From Vibrio sinaloensis DSM 21326 (GTDB lineage Bacteria; Pseudomonadota; Gammaproteobacteria; Enterobacterales; Vibrionaceae): a DNA stretch of 64,000 bases. The stretch lies in the NCBI RefSeq assembly GCF_000189275.1, contig NZ_AEVT01000084.1:1-64000 (forward strand). Direction: 5' to 3'. The notes beneath the pieces were generated by a model. It did not search any database and had not been told where the DNA came from. It saw only the letters and a program-made list of their open reading frames with translations. Shown here piece after piece: positions 15,678 through 24,187 of the stretch; positions within the stretch are counted from its first letter, which is position 1; each line of letters starts with the position of its first letter. A program made the position numbers and the translations under genes.

Positions 15678-16892
15678 TCAATCTTCGAGTAATTTTTGTA
15701 ACAAAACGCCGTTTAGCATCGCACGTTTTATCATTGCAAATGCACCAAGGGTCGGCTGCTTATCGATTTCAGAGGCCACAATTGGCAGGCCACTGTGGAA
15801 TGTTGTTAGAGATTGGTTTTCAACATTGCGACGAATGGCTGGGAATACCACGTCTTCACACTGAGTAATATCACCCGCGATGACGATTTTTTGCGGGTTA
15901 AATAAGTTGATGGTAATTGCGATAGCTTTACCTAACTGATTCCCGACGCGAACCAAACTTTGTTTAGCCAGCTCATCACCTAAGTTAGCGTGCTCGCAGA
16001 CGTCGCCAATAGAGATTGAGTCAAGCGTCGTTAAGCTAGATTCGTACCCTTGTGCAATCAGTTTGTTGACGCGATCTACGATGGCAGGGTTTGCTGCGAC
16101 TGTTTCTAAGCAGCCAAAGTTGCCGCACTGACACTGCTCACCAAGCGGGTCGATCTGAATATGACCTATTTCACCAACGTTACGATTGTGACCTAGGAAT
16201 ACTTGACCATTCACTATGATACCGGCTCCAGTACCTCGGTGAACACTGACCAAAATGGAGTCTTGGCAATCACGACTGGCACCAAAGTAGTGTTCTGCCA
16301 ACGCCATACCACGGACATCGTTACCAACAAAACATTGCACGTGGAAAGTGTTACGAATCAGTTCCGCCAAACTCAAATTATCAATCGAAATATTTGGCAT
16401 GTACTCAACAACACCGGTTTCTGGATTCACCAGACCCGGAAGGGAAATACCAATTGCGATAAGTTGATTGATAATGGTGTGGTTGGCAGAAATAAACTGC
16501 TTGAGGTGAGAAAGTAGACCATCAACCAGCTCGTCTTGAGTGGTATAGAAGAACTCAGTGTAGCTTTCAGCCAGTTCTTTACCGCCTAAGTTGTAGAGAC
16601 TGAACTGAATATAGTCTCGGCCAATACGTACTGCGACGGAGTGGAAAGGTTCTACTTCTGTTGTCAATGAAATGGCGCGTCGTCCACCTGTAGACGCTTG
16701 TTGCGCGACCTCTTTGATCAGGCCGCGCTCTAACAATTGGCGGGTAATTTTTGTAACACTGGCAGGAGCAAGCTGGCTGACATCAGCAACTTGAATCCTG
16801 GATATAGGACCTTGCTGGTCAATCAATCTATATACTGCTGCACTGTTTAGTTGTTTAACTAAATCTACGTTACCTATTTGTCCGCCATTCAT
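15678..16892 (-). CDS. nagC: GlcNAc repressor NagC (ROK family)
   Basis: NagC represses GlcNAc and chitin-related genes and is released by GlcNAc-6-phosphate. The 404-residue product has an N-terminal winged helix-turn-helix (VYRLIDQQGPISRIQVADVS, then ITRQLLERGLIKE) and a ROK sugar-binding domain. The zinc-binding signature GEIGHIQIDPLGEQCQCGNFG is complete. It follows nagA with a two-base gap, so it is cotranscribed and probably autoregulated through operators upstream of nagA. The related repressor Mlc is the main alternative, but the linkage to nagA decides for NagC. Confidence 0.95.
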   Translation of the reverse strand: MNGGQIGNVDLVKQLNSAAVYRLIDQQGPISRIQVADVSQLAPASVTKITRQLLERGLIKEVAQQASTGGRRAISLTTEVEPFHSVAVRIGRDYIQFSLYNLGGKELAESYTEFFYTTQDELVDGLLSHLKQFISANHTIINQLIAIGISLPGLVNPETGVVEYMPNISIDNLSLAELIRNTFHVQCFVGNDVRGMALAEHYFGASRDCQDSILVSVHRGTGAGIIVNGQVFLGHNRNVGEIGHIQIDPLGEQCQCGNFGCLETVAANPAIVDRVNKLIAQGYESSLTTLDSISIGDVCEHANLGDELAKQSLVRVGNQLGKAIAITINLFNPQKIVIAGDITQCEDVVFPAIRRNVENQSLTTFHSGLPIVASEIDKQPTLGAFAMIKRAMLNGVLLQKLLED

Positions 16893-16894
16893 TC

Positions 16895-18031
16895 TTATTT
16901 TTGCTCGTATTGTCCGTTAACAACTGTCGCTTGGACGTTGAAGTCTCGGTCAAATACAGTAAGGTTCGCGACTAAGCCTTTTTTAACTCGACCTAGTTTG
17001 TCTTCCAAACCGATTGCCTTCGCAGGGTACAGTGTAGCCATGCGCAGAGCTTCATCCAAAGCGATGCCGACGTGCTCAACGGTATTTTGAACTGCTTCAA
17101 TCATCGTTAGCGCTGAGCCGCCAAGTGTGCCATTTTCATCAACACACTTACCATCTCGGTAATATACTTTCTTACCAACAAAAATAAAGTAATCCATGTC
17201 AGCGCCTGCAGGAGCTGTGGCATCCGTCACTAATACTAATTTTTCACCCTTAATTTTGTGAGCAATTCGGATGTTCGCGTAATCGACGTGGAACCCATCG
17301 GCAATGATGCCTGCATAGACATCTGCGGTGTCATAAATTGCACCTACTACACCTGGCTCACGACCAACCATAGGTGTCATCGCGTTAAATAGGTGAGTGG
17401 CGAAAGTGATCCCTGCATCAAACCCTCGGCGAGCTTCTGCATACGTTGCATTGGTATGACCAATTGAAACGACGATACCTGCCTCTTTTAAACGTTCAAT
17501 GTGAGCCAGTTCGTTGTGTTCAGGCGCCAGAGTTACTTTTGCAATTACGTCTGCGTTTTCGCACATAAAGTCGATCATGCTGTCGTCTGACGGGCGAATG
17601 AAGTCAACGCTGTGAATGCCTTTTTTTGCAACGTTAAGGTACGGACCTTCAAGGTGAAGACCCAGTGACTGATTTTGGTATTTGGCGTGATAATCACGCG
17701 CTGCTGCTACAGCCTGACGCATGTCTTCGTCTGACGAGGTAATTAGGGTAGGTAGAAAGCTGGTACAACCGGACTTCAGATTCGCTTCATGCATGATCTG
17801 CATTGTTTCGGCGGTGATTTCATCATTGAGCATTACACCGCCACAACCATTCAGTTGAAGGTCAATAAAACCAGGACTTAGGTTTGCGCCATTGAGATCG
17901 CGAGTTTCAATATCTGAAGGTAAGTCCGCAACCGGGCAAACTGCGTCAATCAGTTCATTCTTGATGATCACAGCATGGTCTACGAGAACCTCGTTGCCGG
18001 TAAAGATTTTACAGTTAGTTAGCGCATACAT
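16895..18031 (-). CDS. nagA: N-acetylglucosamine-6-phosphate deacetylase
   Basis: NagA removes acetate from GlcNAc-6-P to give glucosamine-6-P. It is an amidohydrolase-fold enzyme of 378 residues (E. coli 382). Landmarks are [23 protein letters not shown] with the metal-binding Glu, [12 protein letters not shown] and [11 protein letters not shown] with the metal-binding histidines, and [10 protein letters not shown] with the catalytic Asp. It is the first gene of nagA-nagC. Unlike E. coli, no nagB precedes it; glucosamine-6-P deaminase must be encoded elsewhere. Confidence 0.96.
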   Translation of the reverse strand: MYALTNCKIFTGNEVLVDHAVIIKNELIDAVCPVADLPSDIETRDLNGANLSPGFIDLQLNGCGGVMLNDEITAETMQIMHEANLKSGCTSFLPTLITSSDEDMRQAVAAARDYHAKYQNQSLGLHLEGPYLNVAKKGIHSVDFIRPSDDSMIDFMCENADVIAKVTLAPEHNELAHIERLKEAGIVVSIGHTNATYAEARRGFDAGITFATHLFNAMTPMVGREPGVVGAIYDTADVYAGIIADGFHVDYANIRIAHKIKGEKLVLVTDATAPAGADMDYFIFVGKKVYYRDGKCVDENGTLGGSALTMIEAVQNTVEHVGIALDEALRMATLYPAKAIGLEDKLGRVKKGLVANLTVFDRDFNVQATVVNGQYEQK

Positions 18032-18307
18032 GGTTAGCTAATCCTTATGGTTAGATTCTTAATACTTTTAGTGACTAATTGAAGTTATTGACCGTGTTTA
18101 TAACTTTATTTGCATGCTTCAATTAGGTCGCAAAATATCTTTAGCAAACGAAAAAAATATTGCTTGGCGACCTGCCTTACAAGCGGGTAAGACGAGCCTT
18201 ACGGTAGTTTATAGCTGGCGTGACGTTTTCTTTTCGTCCTTTGCTACACAACACTTGAGGCTGTTGTTTATCTCTAAAGCATACCGCGAATATCGATCGA
18301 ATATTGC

Positions 18308-18329
18308 TATTTTTTTGTATTGTAAAATA
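18308..18329. promoter_or_regulatory. Candidate NagC operator 1
   Basis: TATTTT and AAAATA arms separated by ten bases, about 190 bases before nagE. The form fits NagC/Mlc-type operators; assigned by eye. Confidence 0.45.
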
Positions 18330-18375
18330 AGTTTTATGATCTCGCTAGCAAAATCCTTTGCTATTGACTGTTTCA

Positions 18376-18391
18376 GGTGATTAGGATCACA
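18376..18391. promoter_or_regulatory. CRP-cAMP binding site upstream of nagE
   Basis: GGTGATTAGGATCACA matches the palindromic core TGTGA-N6-TCACA with one mismatch and continues with A residues on the right. Catabolite activation of nagE, as in E. coli, is expected. Confidence 0.7.
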
Positions 18392-18402
18392 AATGATGAG
18401 GT

Positions 18403-18425
18403 TTTAATTTGCGGAGCAAAATTAA
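18403..18425. promoter_or_regulatory. Candidate NagC operator 2
   Basis: TTTAATTTGC and GCAAAATTAA flank a 3-base centre, a nearly perfect palindrome 95 bases centre-to-centre from operator 1. Paired operators allow NagC looping in E. coli. Confidence 0.55.
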
Positions 18426-18509
18426 TGGCATAAACTGAACTGGACTAAATTGAGCGACTAAAAAAAGTGGCTCTACCAAAATACAAAAATCCTATAGGGG
18501 GAACTTAAG

Positions 18510-20084
18510 GTGAATATTCTTGGATATGCGCAAAAGTTAGGTAAAGCTCTTATGCTACCTATCGCAACGCTTCCAGTTGCGGCGCTCTTACTACGTTTAG
18601 GTCAAGGCGACCTTCTAGATATCCCATTCATGGCGCAAGCTGGTGGTGCTATCTTTGGTCAACTTCCACTTCTATTCGGTCTAGGTATCGCGATTGGTCT
18701 TTCTAAAGACGGTCAAGGTGCTGCAGGCCTTGCTGGTGCGGTTGCTTACTTTGTACTGACTGCGACAGCGACAACAATCAATGCTGACATCAACATGTCA
18801 TTCTTCGGTGGTATCATTGCTGGTATTATCGCTGGTCACTCTTACAACGCTTTCCATGCTACACGTCTTCCTGAGTGGTTGGCTTTCTTCTCTGGCAAAC
18901 GTCTAGTCCCTATCATGGCAGGTCTATTCTCACTTGTTGCTGGTGCAGTTGCAGGTGTTGTGTGGCCTACTATCCAAGGCGGTCTTGATGCTCTAGCACA
19001 CGCAGTATCAACTTCTGGTGCTATCGGTCAGTTTGTATACGGTACACTTAACCGTGCTCTAATCCCTGTAGGTCTTCACCACGTACTGAACTCTTACTTC
19101 TGGTTCGGTATGGGCACGTGTCAAGAAATCTTAGTCACTGGCGCTCAGTCTGCTGGTCAAGCACTACCAGCTCTACAGCAGCTTTGTGTTGACCCAGCGC
19201 TTGCTAAAACTCTAGTGGCTGGCCAAACTCACACATTTGAATTCGCGAACTCTGTAACACCTGAAATTACTGCAACAGTGAAAGAAGTAACTGAAACAGT
19301 TAAATCTGGTGACCTACACCGTTACTTCGGTGGCGATAAAGGCGCAGGCGTATTCATGAACGGCTTCTTCCCTGTAATGATGTTCGGTCTACCTGGTGCT
19401 GCACTCGCTATGTACCTAGCTGCGCCTGCTGAAAAACGCAGCCAGGTTGGTGGTGCACTGTTCTCAGTTGGTTTCTGTTCATTCCTAACAGGTATCACTG
19501 AGCCGCTAGAATTCATGTTCGTCTTCCTAGCTCCGGCTCTATACGCTATGCACGCTGTGTTTACAGGTCTATCTCTAGTCGTTGCTAACATGTTTGGTAC
19601 GCTACATGGCTTTGGTTTCTCTGCAGGTCTGATTGACTTCGTACTGAACTGGGGTCTAGCAACTAAGCCGTTTACACTACTACTAATCGGTCTAGCCTTC
19701 GGTGCTCTATACTTCTTCACTTTCAGCTTCGCTATCCGCGCATTCAACCTGAAATCACCTGGTCGTGAAGATGATGATGCTGAAGAAGGTACTGCAGCAG
19801 CAGGTGACGCGAAAAGCGGTGACCTAGCTCGCCAATACCTAAAAGCACTAGGTGGTCACGACAACCTAACTTCAATTGACGCTTGTATCACTCGTCTACG
19901 TCTTACTCTTAAAGACCGTTCAGTTGCTGACGAAACTGTTCTTAAGAAACTGGGCGCGAAAGGTGTTGTTAAACTAGGTGAGAACAACCTTCAAGTTATC
20001 CTAGGTCCTCTGGCTGAAATCGTTGCTGGCGAAATGAAAGCAATCGGTGCCAACGAAGACTTATCTGATGTAAAACTGCCTTAG
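18510..20084 (+). CDS. nagE: GlcNAc-specific PTS transporter, IICB subunits
   Basis: NagE imports GlcNAc and phosphorylates it to GlcNAc-6-P. The membrane IIC domain spans residues 1-400 (LGKALMLPIATLPVAALLLR, TEPLEFMFVFLAP), followed by an acidic linker and a IIB domain with the phosphoryl-accepting Cys459 in IDACITRLRL. At 524 residues it lacks the C-terminal IIA domain found in 648-residue E. coli NagE, so a separate IIA-Glc (Crr) must supply phosphate. The stop is followed by a clean terminator, so this is the natural architecture and not a truncation. It starts with GTG behind a run of five G residues. Confidence 0.95.
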   Translation: MNILGYAQKLGKALMLPIATLPVAALLLRLGQGDLLDIPFMAQAGGAIFGQLPLLFGLGIAIGLSKDGQGAAGLAGAVAYFVLTATATTINADINMSFFGGIIAGIIAGHSYNAFHATRLPEWLAFFSGKRLVPIMAGLFSLVAGAVAGVVWPTIQGGLDALAHAVSTSGAIGQFVYGTLNRALIPVGLHHVLNSYFWFGMGTCQEILVTGAQSAGQALPALQQLCVDPALAKTLVAGQTHTFEFANSVTPEITATVKEVTETVKSGDLHRYFGGDKGAGVFMNGFFPVMMFGLPGAALAMYLAAPAEKRSQVGGALFSVGFCSFLTGITEPLEFMFVFLAPALYAMHAVFTGLSLVVANMFGTLHGFGFSAGLIDFVLNWGLATKPFTLLLIGLAFGALYFFTFSFAIRAFNLKSPGREDDDAEEGTAAAGDAKSGDLARQYLKALGGHDNLTSIDACITRLRLTLKDRSVADETVLKKLGAKGVVKLGENNLQVILGPLAEIVAGEMKAIGANEDLSDVKLP

Positions 20085-20110
20085 TAACAGACGTTAGTTA
20101 AGACAGTGAT

Positions 20111-20136
20111 AAAAGCCTCCTTCGGGAGGCTTTTTT
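20111..20136 (+). terminator. nagE terminator
   Basis: AAAAGCCTCC-TTCG-GGAGGCTTTTTT: perfect stem with a stable UUCG tetraloop and T6. Confidence 0.92.
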
Positions 20137-20275
20137 GCGTTTTATAGCAGGGAAATGCCAGTTTTTACTGATCCTTGCTAGCTTATTAACCATACAGAGA
20201 AAAAAATAGCAGTTTGAATCGAGATAATGTTGTGTAATCGACCAGAATTGTGGATTATTAGACGCTATGTGCTTG

Positions 20276-20292
20276 GCGCACTCTCAGTGCGC
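20276..20292 (+). other. Hairpin in the glnS leader
   Basis: GCGCACT-CTC-AGTGCGC forms a 7-bp GC-rich stem 50 bases upstream of the glnS start and is not followed by T. Its role is unknown. Confidence 0.35.
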
Positions 20293-20341
20293 TACAGTAA
20301 AGAATTTTCTGAACAATACTAAAACAATTGAGGTGCTATAG

Positions 20342-22012
20342 ATGAGTGAAGCTGAGGCTCGTCCATCGAATTTCATTCGCCAAATCATCGATAAGGATTT
20401 AGCGGATGGTACACACACAAGCGTGCATACTCGTTTCCCTCCAGAGCCAAATGGTTATCTGCATATCGGTCACGCTAAGTCAATTTGCTTAAACTTTGGT
20501 ATTGCTCAGGACTACCAGGGTAAGTGTAATCTTCGTTTTGATGACACTAACCCAGAAAAAGAAGACGTAGAATACGTTGAGTCGATTAAGAATGATGTGA
20601 GCTGGTTAGGCTTTGAGTGGGATGGTGACGTATGTTACTCATCAAACTACTTCGATAAGCTTTACGGCTACGCAGTGGAATTAATTAACAAAGGCTTAGC
20701 GTACGTTGAAGAGCTAAGTCCTGAGCAGATCCGTGAGTACCGAGGTACTCTAACTCAACCGGGTAAGCCAAGTCCGTACCGAGATCGAACGCCGGAAGAA
20801 AACCTAGCGCTATTTGAAAAGATGCGTGATGGTGGCTTTGAGGAAGGTAAGGCTTGTCTACGAGCAAAAATCGATCTTGCGTCTTCTTTCATCGTATTAC
20901 GCGATCCGGTTCTATACCGCGTTCGTTTTGCTGAGCATCACCAGACAGGTGACAAATGGTGCATTTATCCAATGTACGATTTCACACACTGTATTTCTGA
21001 TGCACTAGAAGGCATTACGCATTCAATTTGTACACTTGAATTCCAAGACAACCGTCGTTTGTACGACTGGGTTTTAGACAACATCACCATTGATTGTCAG
21101 CCTCGTCAGTACGAGTTTAGCCGCTTGAACCTTGAATACACAGTCATGTCTAAGCGAAAGCTAAACCAACTTGTCACTGAGAAATTAGTGGATGGTTGGG
21201 ATGACCCGCGTATGCCAACGATTTCTGGTCTGCGTCGTCGTGGCTTTACCTCTGCGTCTATTCGTGAGTTCTGTAAGCGTATTGGTGTTACTAAGCAAGA
21301 CAACATGATCGAAATGGGCTCACTAGAGTCTTGTATTCGTGATGACTTGAACGAGAATGCACCACGTGCAATGGCTGTACTTGATCCTGTTAAGGTTGTC
21401 ATCGAAAACTTTGAAGCAGGCAAGGTTGAGGCACTCACAGTAGCAAACCACCCGAACAAGCCAGAAATGGGTGAGCGTGAAGTACCGTTTACTCGTGAAG
21501 TGTGGATTGAGCGTGAAGACTTCCGTGAAGAAGCGAATAAGAAGTACAAGCGTCTAGTTCTAGGTAAAGAAGTTCGCCTGCGTGGCGCATATGTGATCAA
21601 AGCAGAGCGCATCGAAAAAGATGCAGAAGGTAATATCACCACGATCTTCTGTAGCTACGATGCGGATACTCTAGGTAAGAACCCTGCCGATGGCCGTAAA
21701 GTTAAAGGTGTCATTCACTGGGTATCTGCTGATAAAGGTCTTCCTGCTGAAATCCGTTTGTATGACCGCCTATTTACCGTGCCAAACCCAGCAGCTGCGG
21801 ATAACTTTGCAGAAACAATCAACCCTGAGTCTTTGGTTAAATTGAACGGCTTTGTAGAACCTAGCTTGGCGAATGCGCAAGCAGAAGCTGGCTATCAGTT
21901 TGAGCGTACTGGCTACTTCTGTGCTGACGCGAAAGATTCTAAGTCTGATGCGTTAGTCTTCAACCGTACCGTTGGCCTACGTGATACTTGGGCGAAGATT
22001 GAAGCGAAGTAA
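20342..22012 (+). CDS. glnS: Glutaminyl-tRNA synthetase
   Basis: GlnS charges tRNA-Gln with glutamine. The 556-residue product is a class I synthetase: [16 protein letters not shown] holds the HIGH motif, VMSKRKL the KMSKS loop, and the C-terminal half forms the two beta-barrel anticodon-binding domains. Length equals that of the E. coli enzyme (554). The ATG has GAGGT seven bases upstream. It follows nagE as in E. coli and is monocistronic with its own terminator. Confidence 0.98.
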   Translation: MSEAEARPSNFIRQIIDKDLADGTHTSVHTRFPPEPNGYLHIGHAKSICLNFGIAQDYQGKCNLRFDDTNPEKEDVEYVESIKNDVSWLGFEWDGDVCYSSNYFDKLYGYAVELINKGLAYVEELSPEQIREYRGTLTQPGKPSPYRDRTPEENLALFEKMRDGGFEEGKACLRAKIDLASSFIVLRDPVLYRVRFAEHHQTGDKWCIYPMYDFTHCISDALEGITHSICTLEFQDNRRLYDWVLDNITIDCQPRQYEFSRLNLEYTVMSKRKLNQLVTEKLVDGWDDPRMPTISGLRRRGFTSASIREFCKRIGVTKQDNMIEMGSLESCIRDDLNENAPRAMAVLDPVKVVIENFEAGKVEALTVANHPNKPEMGEREVPFTREVWIEREDFREEANKKYKRLVLGKEVRLRGAYVIKAERIEKDAEGNITTIFCSYDADTLGKNPADGRKVKGVIHWVSADKGLPAEIRLYDRLFTVPNPAAADNFAETINPESLVKLNGFVEPSLANAQAEAGYQFERTGYFCADAKDSKSDALVFNRTVGLRDTWAKIEAK

Positions 22013-22031
22013 TCTTTGTTGATAAGTATGC

Positions 22032-22058
22032 AAAAGCCCGTCTTATGACGGGCTTTTT
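22032..22058 (+). terminator. glnS terminator
   Basis: AAAAGCCCGTC-TTAT-GACGGGCTTTTT, a perfect 11-bp stem with a T5 run. Confidence 0.92.
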
Positions 22059-22074
22059 GATCTCTGAAGCAACA

Positions 22075-22100
22075 AAAAAGCACTCCGAGGAGTGCTTTTT
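22075..22100. terminator. fur terminator, bidirectional
   Basis: AAAAAGCACTCC-GA-GGAGTGCTTTTT lies immediately past the fur stop codon, with A and T runs on both sides; it may also back up the glnS terminator. Confidence 0.85.
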
Positions 22101-22104
22101 GCGG

Positions 22105-22551
22105 TTATTTTGCTTTGTGCGCTTTCGGGTTATCTTTACACGTCCCGTCAGTACACTTACCGTACAAGTAAAGGCTATGGTTAGTTAGCGTTACATTATA
22201 CTTAGCAGCAATCTCTTTTTGGCGCTCTTCGATGATGTCATCAGAAAACTCAATCACTTCACCACAATCTAGACATACTAGGTGATCATGGTGGTGTTGG
22301 GTTGACAGTTCAAATACTGACTTGCCGCCTTCAAAATGGTGACGAGTCACGATACCTGCATCATCAAATTGGTTTAATACACGGTACACGGTCGCAAGAC
22401 CAATCTCTTCGCCAAGATCAATCAGCTTCTTATATAAATCTTCAGCGCTAATGTGTTGGCAATCTGGTTGCTGGAGTACCTCTAAAATTTTTAGTCTAGG
22501 TAGCGTTACCTTTAGACCAGCATCCTTGAGCGCTTGATTATTATCTGACAT
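22105..22551 (-). CDS. fur: Ferric uptake regulator
   Basis: Fur binds Fe2+ and represses iron-uptake genes. The 148-residue product has the winged-helix domain (LKVTLPRLKILEVLQQPD, ATVYRVLNQFDDAGIV) and the metal-binding dimerisation domain with HHHDHLVCLDCGEVIEF and the C-terminal CTDGTCK cysteines. Upstream in-frame codons exist, but starting at 22551 (MSDNNQALKDAGLK) matches known Fur N termini and places AGGA six bases upstream. A TATAAT -10 is present at 22604-22609. It is monocistronic. Confidence 0.97.
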   Translation of the reverse strand: MSDNNQALKDAGLKVTLPRLKILEVLQQPDCQHISAEDLYKKLIDLGEEIGLATVYRVLNQFDDAGIVTRHHFEGGKSVFELSTQHHHDHLVCLDCGEVIEFSDDIIEERQKEIAAKYNVTLTNHSLYLYGKCTDGTCKDNPKAHKAK

Positions 22552-22603
22552 ATACATTCCTGTTGATGATCTGCAGTGTTTAACAGAATTCAATATTCCT
22601 AAC

Positions 22604-22632
22604 ATTATAGGGTACTAGCACCAAACAATAAA
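22604..22632 (-). promoter_or_regulatory. fur promoter
   Basis: Consensus TATAAT at 22604-22609 with a weak TTTATT -35 at 17 bases. I do not see a convincing 19-bp Fur box overlapping it. Confidence 0.5.
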
Positions 22633-22750
22633 CCACGAAGTTCAAGGGGTTAAGAAAGTTTTTTGATAAACCTGTGTTGCGTCACTGATAATAGAGGTCT
22701 AACCAGTTACAATTGTGTAACATTTTTCATATTTATGCAGGGAAGTCTGA

Positions 22751-23251
22751 ATGGGAAATTGGATGTCAAAAATCTACAAGCCCAAAATCGTCAAGTTTGC
22801 TTTAAACAGTTGGCCACCATTTTGGGGAGCAGGGATAAAGATTTTGTCCATTAGTGATGATTTTCGAGAAGTCAAAATGAAGCTCAAGTTACGCTGGTGG
22901 AACAAAAATGCCAATCGAACTCAGTACGGCGGAAGCATTTTTTCGTTGACCGATCCTGTTTATTCATTGATGTTGATGGGCATCCTCGGTGATCAATATT
23001 ATGTGTGGGACAAGGAAGCGAGCATTAACTTTATTAAACCGGGGCAGAGTGATTTGTATGCCGACTTTCTCGTTCCGCTCGATCAATTAGAAGAGATATT
23101 ACGTCTAACGGCGAATGGTGACAAATGCTTCCCAGAATTTATCATCCACGTTAAGGACAAGAATGGTAACGTTGTTTCCGAAGTTCAACGCAAGCTCTAT
23201 GTACGCAAGAAGCCTAGATTTCGTGAAGAGAGTGAGCAACAAACGGCATAA
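22751..23251 (+). CDS. DUF4442 hot-dog fold protein
   Basis: A 166-residue cytosolic protein of the DUF4442 family, related to hot-dog-fold acyl-CoA thioesterases. Supporting segments are FALNSWPPFWGAGIKI, VKMKLKLRWWNKNANRTQYGGS and DPVYSLMLMGILG, the last two corresponding to the usual substrate-tunnel strands. The substrate is unknown. It diverges from fur and converges on fldA, and a terminator lies directly at the stop codon. I infer acyl-CoA or acyl-ACP chemistry from fold only. Confidence 0.8.
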   Translation: MGNWMSKIYKPKIVKFALNSWPPFWGAGIKILSISDDFREVKMKLKLRWWNKNANRTQYGGSIFSLTDPVYSLMLMGILGDQYYVWDKEASINFIKPGQSDLYADFLVPLDQLEEILRLTANGDKCFPEFIIHVKDKNGNVVSEVQRKLYVRKKPRFREESEQQTA

Positions 23252-23277
23252 AAAAACCTCCGCATGCGGAGGTTTTT
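23252..23277. terminator. Bidirectional terminator between the DUF4442 gene and fldA
   Basis: AAAAACCTCCGCATGCGGAGGTTTTT is a perfect palindrome with terminal A and T runs, ideal for convergent termination. Confidence 0.92.
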
Positions 23278-23295
23278 AAATTTGGAATTGCGTGA

Positions 23296-23829
23296 TTAGT
23301 CTTCCAACTCAGCTAAGCACATCTCTTCATGAATCTGCTTACACCAGTTGTTAACGCGTTCCTCAGTAAGCTCAGGCTGACGATCTTCATCGATACACAG
23401 ACCAACAAATTGGCTGTCATCGCCTTCAACTAGGCCTTTAGACGCTTCAAATTCGTAGCCGTCAGTTGATGTGTAACCTAGGATGGTGCCACCTTTCGCT
23501 TCAACGATATCGCGAATAGTACCCATCGCATCACAGAAGTACTCAGCGTAATCTTCTTGGTCGCCGCAGCCAAAAATCGCCACTAGCTTAGTTGAGAAGT
23601 CGATCTGCTCAAGTTCTGGGAAAAAGTCGTCCCAATCACACTGCGCTTCGCCGTAGTACCACGTTGGAATACCAAGAAGCAATAAGTCGAAGTTATCGAT
23701 GTCTTCTTTGCTGCTTTTTGCAATGTCTTGAACGTGAACCAGTTGTTTACCTAGTTGCTTTTGAATCATCTTTGCAACAGCTTCAGTGTTACCTGTGTCG
23801 CTACCAAAGAAGATGCCTACACTTGCCAT
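23296..23829 (-). CDS. fldA: Flavodoxin 1
   Basis: FldA is an FMN electron carrier that feeds enzymes such as IspG/IspH, biotin synthase and ribonucleotide-reductase activases. The 177-residue long-chain flavodoxin shows the FMN phosphate loop GSDTGNTEAVA, the flavin-flanking PTWYYGEAQCDWDD and FGCGDQEDYAEYFCDAMG. A start seven codons upstream (MSKGNES) is possible; I chose MASVGIFFG because it matches the E. coli N terminus, though neither has a strong Shine-Dalgarno. It is the last gene of a ybfF/DUF2788/fldA series, as near the E. coli fur-fldA locus. Confidence 0.95.
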   Translation of the reverse strand: MASVGIFFGSDTGNTEAVAKMIQKQLGKQLVHVQDIAKSSKEDIDNFDLLLLGIPTWYYGEAQCDWDDFFPELEQIDFSTKLVAIFGCGDQEDYAEYFCDAMGTIRDIVEAKGGTILGYTSTDGYEFEASKGLVEGDDSQFVGLCIDEDRQPELTEERVNNWCKQIHEEMCLAELED

Positions 23830-23872
23830 AGATTCGTTACCTTTACTCATTTCTGTTGGGGCTAGGTTTTAA

Positions 23873-24094
23873 TCAGCCTATACCGCCACCTTCCCAGCTT
23901 AGCTGAATAATGCCTTTAGCAATAAAACCAGCACAACCTAGGAATAGGACTAACCATACGATGCGACGACCGAAAGGGGGAACATTACCCGCTTTTAAGA
24001 CATCTTTTATTGCCATACCGATTAGAAAAAAGATAGACGCAAAAAGTAAATCGAGACCAATTGACTCGAGCATGTTCATGTAGTCGTAAAGCAT
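23873..24094 (-). CDS. DUF2788 small membrane protein
   Basis: A 73-residue protein with two transmembrane helices (about residues 13-32 and 44-64) joined by a short basic loop, KDVLKAGNVPPFGRR. The family, DUF2788, is found beside fldA and seqA in Vibrionaceae; no function is established. I chose the ATG at 24094 because AGGGA lies five to six bases upstream; the frame extends six codons further without a ribosome binding site. It is 43 bases from fldA and probably cotranscribed. Confidence 0.82.
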   Translation of the reverse strand: MLYDYMNMLESIGLDLLFASIFFLIGMAIKDVLKAGNVPPFGRRIVWLVLFLGCAGFIAKGIIQLSWEGGGIG

Positions 24095-24187
24095 GGAATC
24101 CCTTTCTGCCAAATTACTTGCGCCGAACTATACCACTGTTAGTAGATAAAGTTAACGGGCGAAGCGCAACAGATCTCTCATTCTGTT

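Larger units (their letters stand above)
18032..18509. promoter_or_regulatory. Divergent nagA/nagE control region
   Basis: This 478-base gap holds several signals: a perfect 10-bp inverted repeat CTAATTGAAG (18075-18084) and CTTCAATTAG (18117-18126); a second, partly overlapping inverted repeat, AGGTCGC (18125-18131) with GCGACCT (18167-18173), flanked by further pairing AT bases; two NagC-type AT-rich palindromes; and a near-consensus CRP site. No convincing small gene is present: the one 88-codon frame on the plus strand lacks a ribosome binding site and has no coding character. Confidence 0.6.

Noticed and set aside
18114..18380. 88-codon plus-strand frame in the nagA-nagE gap
   Set aside because: No ribosome binding site, no recognisable family, atypical composition, and it covers the operator region.
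18510..20084. nagE as a truncated gene because the IIA domain is missing
   Set aside because: The frame ends cleanly and is followed by a terminator; IICB forms that use a separate IIA-Glc are common.
22552..22605. 18-codon N-terminal extension of Fur
   Set aside because: The extension covers the fur promoter -10 and lacks a ribosome binding site; MSDNNQALKDAGLK is the usual start.
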